The notes beneath the pieces were generated by a model. It had not been told where the DNA came from. It worked only from the letters and a program-made list of their open reading frames with translations, and searched no databases. This document shows, in pieces, positions 59,718 through 64,000 of a DNA stretch of 64,000 bases. Origin of the DNA: Streptomyces sp. NBC_00483 (GTDB lineage: Bacteria; Actinomycetota; Actinomycetes; Streptomycetales; Streptomycetaceae); NCBI RefSeq assembly GCF_036013745.1, contig NZ_CP107880.1, positions 3,782,001 through 3,846,000 on the forward strand, written 5' to 3'. Numbering within the stretch: the first letter of the stretch is position 1; each line of letters starts with the position of its first letter. The position numbers were made by a program, and so were the translations under genes.

Positions 59718-61007
59718 ATGGGCAGTGCCGCCCCCTCCCGTCGCACCACCCTGTCCGCCCTGCTCGCCTCCGGCCTCGGTGCCGCGCTCACCGCCTGCGG
59801 CGGACCCTCGCGGTCCGTCGGCGCCGGCGGCAGCGTGACACTGCGCTACTTCTTCTGGGGCGACAGCGGCAGGGCCGACCTGATCAACAAGTGCATAGCC
59901 GTCTTCGAGCGAGAACATCCCAAGATCAAGGTGAAGTCGAGCTTCGCCGCCTTCGACTCCTTCTGGCCGAAGCTCAGCACCGCCGCCGCGGGCGGCAACC
60001 CGCCCGACGTGATGCACGTCGACTACGCCTGGATCCGCACCCTCGGCGAGCACGGCGTACTCGCCGACCTGAACGACCTCGCCGGCTCCGGCAAGGAGAT
60101 CGACACCTCGACCGTGGTCGAGTCGGTGCGCACGGCGGGCCTGGTGAACGACCGCCGCGTCGGCCTGCCGCTCTCCCACAACAGCGTCGCGCTGCACTAC
60201 GACGCCGAGTTCTGGGCCAAGGCGGGGGCCCGCCCGCCGACGAAGCGGATGGACTGGGACACCTTCATGGAGCAGTCCCTGAAGGTGTCCAAGTACGGCA
60301 GATACAAGCAGTTCGGCATGGACAACCCCGGCCAGAACTATCTGGGCGTCGAGATCTGGATGCGGCAGCAGGGCCTCCAGATGTGGACGGAGAACGGCGA
60401 ACTCGGCTTCTCCCCCGACGACATGCGCCGCTACTTCACCAAGGTCAACGAGTGGCGCAAGGAGGGCGCGCTCGGCGGGCCCGACGTCGTCCTGGAGTCG
60501 CTGCCCGGCTACCCCATCACCACCCGCCGCGTCGCCTCCAACCTGGAGTGGGACAACCAGGTCGGCGGCCGCAGCGACATGCGCGGCAGCAAGCTCAGCC
60601 TCGGCTATGTGCCGAGCGACACCAGCAAGTCCGGCATCTACTCCAAGCCGGGCATGTTCCTGGGGGCCGCAGCGAAGAGCCCGTACCTCAGCGAGGCCGC
60701 GCAGTTCATCAACTTCCTGATCAACGACCGGCGCGTGGGCAAGATCCTCGGCACCAACATCGGCATGCCGCCCACGACGAGCCAGGAGGGCGCCGCCGAT
60801 CTCAGCGACCCGAAGGTGCGCCAGGTCCAGACGTACGAGAAGCAGGTCGAGAAGACGCTCGCGTCGACCCCGCCGCCCCCGGCCGACGGCGGCGCCTCGC
60901 TCAACGTCTATCTGCAGCGCGTCGCCGAGAAGCTCTTCTACGACCGCATCTCCGTGGACCAGGCCGTGGACCTCTACTTCGACCAGTCCAAGGTCACCCT
61001 CGCCTGA
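59718..61007 (+). CDS. Sugar ABC transporter substrate-binding lipoprotein
   Basis: 429 aa. A Tat/Sec-like N-terminus with RRTTLSALLASGLGAALTACGG (lipobox L-T-A-C) puts the mature protein on the outer face of the membrane. The family 1 extracellular solute-binding fold is seen in TLRYFFWGDSGRADLINKCI, NPPDVMHVDYAWI, LPLSHNSVALHYDAEFWAKAG and PPTTSQEG. It should bind a sugar or oligosaccharide and pass it to the two permeases encoded next. GTGGAGG precedes the ATG. Controlled by the LacI-type sites upstream. The substrate is unknown. Confidence 0.93.
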   Translation: MGSAAPSRRTTLSALLASGLGAALTACGGPSRSVGAGGSVTLRYFFWGDSGRADLINKCIAVFEREHPKIKVKSSFAAFDSFWPKLSTAAAGGNPPDVMHVDYAWIRTLGEHGVLADLNDLAGSGKEIDTSTVVESVRTAGLVNDRRVGLPLSHNSVALHYDAEFWAKAGARPPTKRMDWDTFMEQSLKVSKYGRYKQFGMDNPGQNYLGVEIWMRQQGLQMWTENGELGFSPDDMRRYFTKVNEWRKEGALGGPDVVLESLPGYPITTRRVASNLEWDNQVGGRSDMRGSKLSLGYVPSDTSKSGIYSKPGMFLGAAAKSPYLSEAAQFINFLINDRRVGKILGTNIGMPPTTSQEGAADLSDPKVRQVQTYEKQVEKTLASTPPPPADGGASLNVYLQRVAEKLFYDRISVDQAVDLYFDQSKVTLA

Positions 61008-61054
61008 CGCACGGCCGCCTTCGCCTCCCCTCCCCGCAAACGTACGGAGCCCTC

Positions 61055-62026
61055 ATGGCCTCTACGACGACGACCGACGCCGCGATACCCCGCGCACGCC
61101 GCGGCGACTCCCCCTCGACCAGCCCCGCCAAGCGCCGCCGCCGGGGCACGAACGACCGCTCCGCGTACGTCTTCCTCACGCCGTGGATGATCGGCGCGGC
61201 CGTGCTGACGGTCGGACCGATGCTGTTCTCGCTCTACATGTCGTTCACGGACTACAACCTGTTCGACTCGCCGCGCTGGATCGGCCTCGACAACTACAAG
61301 CGCATCCTGTTCGACGACCCCGAGGTCCGGGACACCGTCGGCGTGACGCTGCTCTACGTAGTCGTCGCGACGCCCCTGAAGCTGATCGCCGCGCTCGGTG
61401 TCGCCCTGCTCCTCCACACCCGGCGCAAGGGCCGCAACTTCTACCGGGCCGCCTTCTACATGCCGTCCCTGATCGGGGCGAGCGTCGGCGCGGCCATCGT
61501 GTGGCGGCTGCTGTTCTCCACCGGAAGCGTCGTCGACCAGTTCCTCGGCACCTTCGGGATCCACACGGGCGGCTGGATCTCCAACCCCGACTGGTCGCTG
61601 ATGTCCCTGGTCGCGCTGTCGGTCTGGCAGTTCGGCGCGCCGATGGTCATCTTCCTGGCGGCGCTCCAGCAGATACCGAAGGAGCTGTTCGAGGCGGCGG
61701 AGATCGACGGGGCGGGCCCCTGGCGCCGCTTCCTCTCGGTGACGGTCCCCATGCTGTCCCCGGTGATCTTCTTCAACCTGGTCCTCGAGATGGTGCACGC
61801 CTTCCAGATGTTCAACTCGGCGTTCGTGCTCTCCAACGGCACCGGCGGGCCCGCGGGCTCCACCCACGTCTACTCGATGTACCTGTACGAACTCGGCTTC
61901 AACGACTTCCGGATGGGCTACGCGGCGGCCCTGACCTGGGTGCTGCTCCTGGTCGTCGGCGTGATCACCGCGGTGCTCTTCAAGACTTCGGGCCGCTGGG
62001 TCCACTACGCGGGCGAGGAGAAGTGA
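61055..62026 (+). CDS. Sugar ABC transporter permease 1 (MalF-like)
   Basis: 323 aa. Six helices, the first at AYVFLTPWMIGAAVLTVGPMLFSLYMSF. The EAA loop ELFEAAEIDGAGPWRRFLSVTVPMLSPVIFF is conserved and contacts the ATPase. The N-terminus is basic. It follows the binding-protein gene by 47 nt with a GGAG ribosome binding site, and the second permease starts 2 nt after its stop. No ATPase gene lies here, so a shared MsiK-like ATPase is likely, as is usual in Streptomyces. Confidence 0.93.
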   Translation: MASTTTTDAAIPRARRGDSPSTSPAKRRRRGTNDRSAYVFLTPWMIGAAVLTVGPMLFSLYMSFTDYNLFDSPRWIGLDNYKRILFDDPEVRDTVGVTLLYVVVATPLKLIAALGVALLLHTRRKGRNFYRAAFYMPSLIGASVGAAIVWRLLFSTGSVVDQFLGTFGIHTGGWISNPDWSLMSLVALSVWQFGAPMVIFLAALQQIPKELFEAAEIDGAGPWRRFLSVTVPMLSPVIFFNLVLEMVHAFQMFNSAFVLSNGTGGPAGSTHVYSMYLYELGFNDFRMGYAAALTWVLLLVVGVITAVLFKTSGRWVHYAGEEK

Positions 62027-62028
62027 CG

Positions 62029-62895
62029 ATGGCTACGACGACGCCGAATGCGGCCCTTCGGACACTGCGGACCCGCTCCCTGACCTGGCACGCGGGCGCG
62101 ATCGCCCTGCTCCTGGTCCTCCTCTATCCCGTGGTCTGGGTGTTCACGGCCTCCGTGAAGCCCGCCGACGAGATCATCTCCAGCTTCAACATCCTCCCGT
62201 CCCAGCTCAGTTGGAGCGGATTCGGCACGGCGCTCGACGGGATCGCCGAGGTCCCGGCGTGGCGCTTCTTCGCCAACTCCCTTGTACTCGCCGTGGGTTC
62301 GGTGATCGGCAACGTACTGTCGTGCTCGATCGCGGCCTACGCCTTCGCCCGGCTGCGGTTCCGGGGACGCGGGGCGATGTTCGCGGTGATGATCGGCACG
62401 ATCCTGCTGCCGACGCACCTGCTGCTCATTCCGCAGTACACGATGTTCCAGAAGGTGGGCCTGGTCGACACCTACGTCCCGCTGCTGCTCGGCAAGTTCC
62501 TCGCCACGGACGCGTTCTTCGTGTTCCTGATGGTGCAGTTCGTACGCAACCTGCCGCGCAGCCTCGACGAGGCGGCGCTGATCGACGGCTGCGGCCACTT
62601 CCGCATCTTCGGCCACATCGTCCTTCCGCTGCTGCGCCCGGCGCTCATCACCACGGCGATCTTCACCTTCATCTGGTCCTGGAACGACTTCTTCGCACCG
62701 CTCGTCTACCTCCAGTCACCGGAGAAGTACCCGCTGCCGGTGGCGCTCCGCCTGTTCGTCGACTCGACGAGCAGCCAGGACTACGGGGCGATGCTCGGCA
62801 TGTCGGTCCTCTCGCTCCTCCCGGTGATCGCCTTCTTCATCGCGTTCCAACGGCTGCTGATCGAGGGCGCGTCGACGTCCGGAATGAAGGGATGA
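62029..62895 (+). CDS. Sugar ABC transporter permease 2 (MalG-like)
   Basis: 288 aa. Six helices starting near AIALLLVLLYPVVWVFTASV. The EAA loop SLDEAALIDGCGHFRIFGHIVLPLLRPALITT is intact. The start was set at ATG 62029 after GAGGAGAAGTGACG. It should form the channel with permease 1. Its stop overlaps the next start (ATGA), so the operon continues. Confidence 0.93.
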   Translation: MATTTPNAALRTLRTRSLTWHAGAIALLLVLLYPVVWVFTASVKPADEIISSFNILPSQLSWSGFGTALDGIAEVPAWRFFANSLVLAVGSVIGNVLSCSIAAYAFARLRFRGRGAMFAVMIGTILLPTHLLLIPQYTMFQKVGLVDTYVPLLLGKFLATDAFFVFLMVQFVRNLPRSLDEAALIDGCGHFRIFGHIVLPLLRPALITTAIFTFIWSWNDFFAPLVYLQSPEKYPLPVALRLFVDSTSSQDYGAMLGMSVLSLLPVIAFFIAFQRLLIEGASTSGMKG

Positions 62896-63518
62896 GCGGG
62901 ATGACCGGCACGGGCACGGTGACGCGGCGCGACACCCCGTACGGCGAGCGGTTCACGCTCTTCGCGGAGGTGCTGTGGATCGGTCTGCTGGTGGCGGCGG
63001 GTTCCCTGCTGCTGGTCACGTGGCCGGCGGCGATGGCGGCGGGGTGCGCGGCGGTACGTCGCTGTGTGCCGGACGGCCCGTCGCCCGGCACGGCCCGCCG
63101 GTTCGCGGCGGACTGGCGGGCGGCGCTGCCGGGCGGCTCCGCGGTGGGGGCGGTGGGCCTTGCGGTCCTCGGCTTCCTGGGCGCGGACCTGCGCCTGGCC
63201 GCGTCCGCGGGTGACCTGCCGTTCTTCTGGCTGCTGGCTCTGGTGATCGCGGGGGCGGCGGGCGCGGTGGTCGTGTACCAGGTCCGGATGGCGTCCACCT
63301 GGTCCTCCACGGGTCGCTGGGCGCGGCCTCGGCGGGATCCACGGGGGTCGGCGATGCTCGGCGGGGCGGTGCTGGTCTCGGCAGTGTGCGTATGGCAGTT
63401 GACCGTTCTGGCGCCTTTGGTGACAGGTGTACTGGCTCTGGCGGCAGTGGCGGTCGACCGCCGCAACGCCTCGGGGCTCCGCCCCGGCCCCCGCTGCTCA
63501 AACGCCGCAGGGGCTTGA
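62892..63518 (+). CDS. DUF624-like membrane protein
   Basis: About 208 aa with four hydrophobic segments (LFAEVLWIGLLVAAGSLLLVTWPAAMAAG, AVGAVGLAVLGFLGADLRLA, FFWLLALVIAGAAGAVVVYQ, LGGAVLVSAVCVWQLTVLAPLVTGVLALAAVAV). DUF624 (YesL-like) proteins accompany sugar transporters. The last 17 residues (ASGLRPGPRCSNAAGA) come from a GC-rich repeat that crosses the gene end. ATG 62892 or 62901 could be the start. Confidence 0.75.
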   Translation: MSGMTGTGTVTRRDTPYGERFTLFAEVLWIGLLVAAGSLLLVTWPAAMAAGCAAVRRCVPDGPSPGTARRFAADWRAALPGGSAVGAVGLAVLGFLGADLRLAASAGDLPFFWLLALVIAGAAGAVVVYQVRMASTWSSTGRWARPRRDPRGSAMLGGAVLVSAVCVWQLTVLAPLVTGVLALAAVAVDRRNASGLRPGPRCSNAAGA

Positions 63519-63520
63519 AT
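63472..63520. repeat. Streptomyces GC-rich repeat, copy 2, inside a gene end
   Basis: CGGGGCTCCGCCCCGGCCCC, then GCTCAAACGCCGCAGGGGCT. It aligns with 59481-59531 and encodes the C-terminus of the DUF624-like protein, including its stop. Confidence 0.75.
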
Positions 63521-63670
63521 TGCGCCCTGGATCGCCGACCGCAGGTCGGCATTTCAGGGGCGCGCGGCGGTGTCGATCTGCGGCTCCGCCGCGGGGCGCA
63601 GACCCACGACGCAACCGCACCCGACCACCCACGGCGCAGACGCGAAAACGACCACCTAAAGGGGCACGCC

Positions 63671-64000
63671 ATGCGTAACGATCACCAGCAAAGCGGCGCA
63701 GCCGCAAGCGCTGAGGACGTCGCGGCGGACGCCGGCGTCTCCCCGTCCACCGTCAGCCGCTGCTTCGCCTCCCCGCACCAGGTCCGGCCGGACACCCGCG
63801 CCCGGGTCCTCGCGGCAGCGGAACGTCTCGGCTACCGCCCCAGCCGCATCGCCCGCTCCCTCGCCGAGGGCCGCACGCGGACACTCGGCCTCATCGTGCC
63901 CGACATCGCCAATCCGTTCTTCGCGGTGATCGTGAAGGCCGTCCAGGCCCGCGCCCGCCGCAAGGACTACGCCGTGTTCCTCGCGGACACCGACGAACAC
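63671..64000 (+). CDS. LacI-family transcriptional regulator (partial, runs off the window)
   Basis: The first 110 residues are present. The LacI HTH is AEDVAADAGVSPSTVSRCFASP, with the hinge PDTRARVLAAAERLGYRPSRIARSLAEG, followed by the start of the periplasmic-binding-like domain (TLGLIVPDIANPFFAVIVKAVQARAR). It is encoded after the sugar transporter and should bind the CTGCGAGCGCTCGCAG-type sites upstream of it, releasing them when the sugar is present. The C-terminal two-thirds lie beyond 64000. Confidence 0.93.
   Translation, partial: MRNDHQQSGAAASAEDVAADAGVSPSTVSRCFASPHQVRPDTRARVLAAAERLGYRPSRIARSLAEGRTRTLGLIVPDIANPFFAVIVKAVQARARRKDYAVFLADTDEH

Noticed and set aside
1..64000. CRISPR array
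   Set aside because: No regularly spaced identical repeats of 25-40 bp with unique spacers; the 28-bp repeat at 50200 has no spacers.
1..64000. Complete insertion sequence or transposase gene
   Set aside because: No transposase motif (DDE or HUH) or terminal inverted repeat pair was seen in any gene.

Overview
The window reads as a chromosomal segment of a Streptomyces-like actinomycete. Its GC content is very high, GTG and TTG starts are frequent, adjacent genes overlap by ATGA or GTGA, and the gene families are typical of the genus: the dynA/dynB sporulation dynamins, XRE/DUF397 sets, a TQXA/LAxTG surface protein, a type VII secretion locus with Rhs proteins, and a LacI-controlled sugar ABC transporter.

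Layout. 1-7.1 kb: at the left edge a decayed junction of a signal-peptide ORF and an out-of-frame GntR/UTRA fragment, then a thioester-domain sortase-anchored protein, an SSB without the acidic tip, the dynA-dynB pair and tRNA-Arg(UCU). 7.1-11.9 kb: a small genomic island. Its right end carries a degenerate copy of the 3' part of that tRNA plus the same terminator, and it holds an ATP-binding/XRE/DUF397 regulatory set, an EVE-DUF3883 nuclease candidate and a membrane-anchored jelly-roll protein, but no integrase. 11.9-13.2 kb: an aspartate aminotransferase.

13.4-27.4 kb is the part most likely to be new: a tightly overlapping operon encoding a 73-residue peptide, a two-cluster ferredoxin, a large unrecognised protein, three different ATP-grasp ligases, an MFS exporter, a FAD/NAD(P)-binding protein, a three-histidine-box membrane desaturase/hydroxylase and both subunits of a glutamate mutase. 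A LuxR-type regulator follows on the opposite strand. It looks like a biosynthetic cluster for a small peptide containing 3-methylaspartate, assembled by ATP-grasp ligases without NRPS or PKS. The product is unknown.

27.6-45.1 kb: a type VII secretion/polymorphic toxin locus. It has two WXG100-like proteins, a possible adaptor, two near-duplicate Rhs proteins with unrelated C-terminal toxins (an unclassified domain; a deaminase-like domain), a broken putative immunity gene after the first, an intact putative immunity gene after the second, an FHA-containing EccC/EssC-type ATPase and a membrane protein. 45.1-50.2 kb: an ECF sigma factor, a LamG protein, a HicB/DUF4097 pair and a DrrAB-like ABC exporter.

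50.3-55.6 kb: an SPFH protein and a lipid-catabolism module (acyl-CoA ligase, TetR regulator, SCP2 protein, acyl-CoA dehydrogenase) with shared TTAC-N6-GTAA operators. 55.7-59.3 kb: an ABC permease and an unusual S15 hydrolase-transmembrane-ABC ATPase fusion. 59.7-64 kb: a solute-binding lipoprotein, two sugar permeases, a DUF624-like protein and the start of a LacI regulator, with LacI-type palindromes upstream of the operon. All calls rest on reading the sequence; no database search was run.
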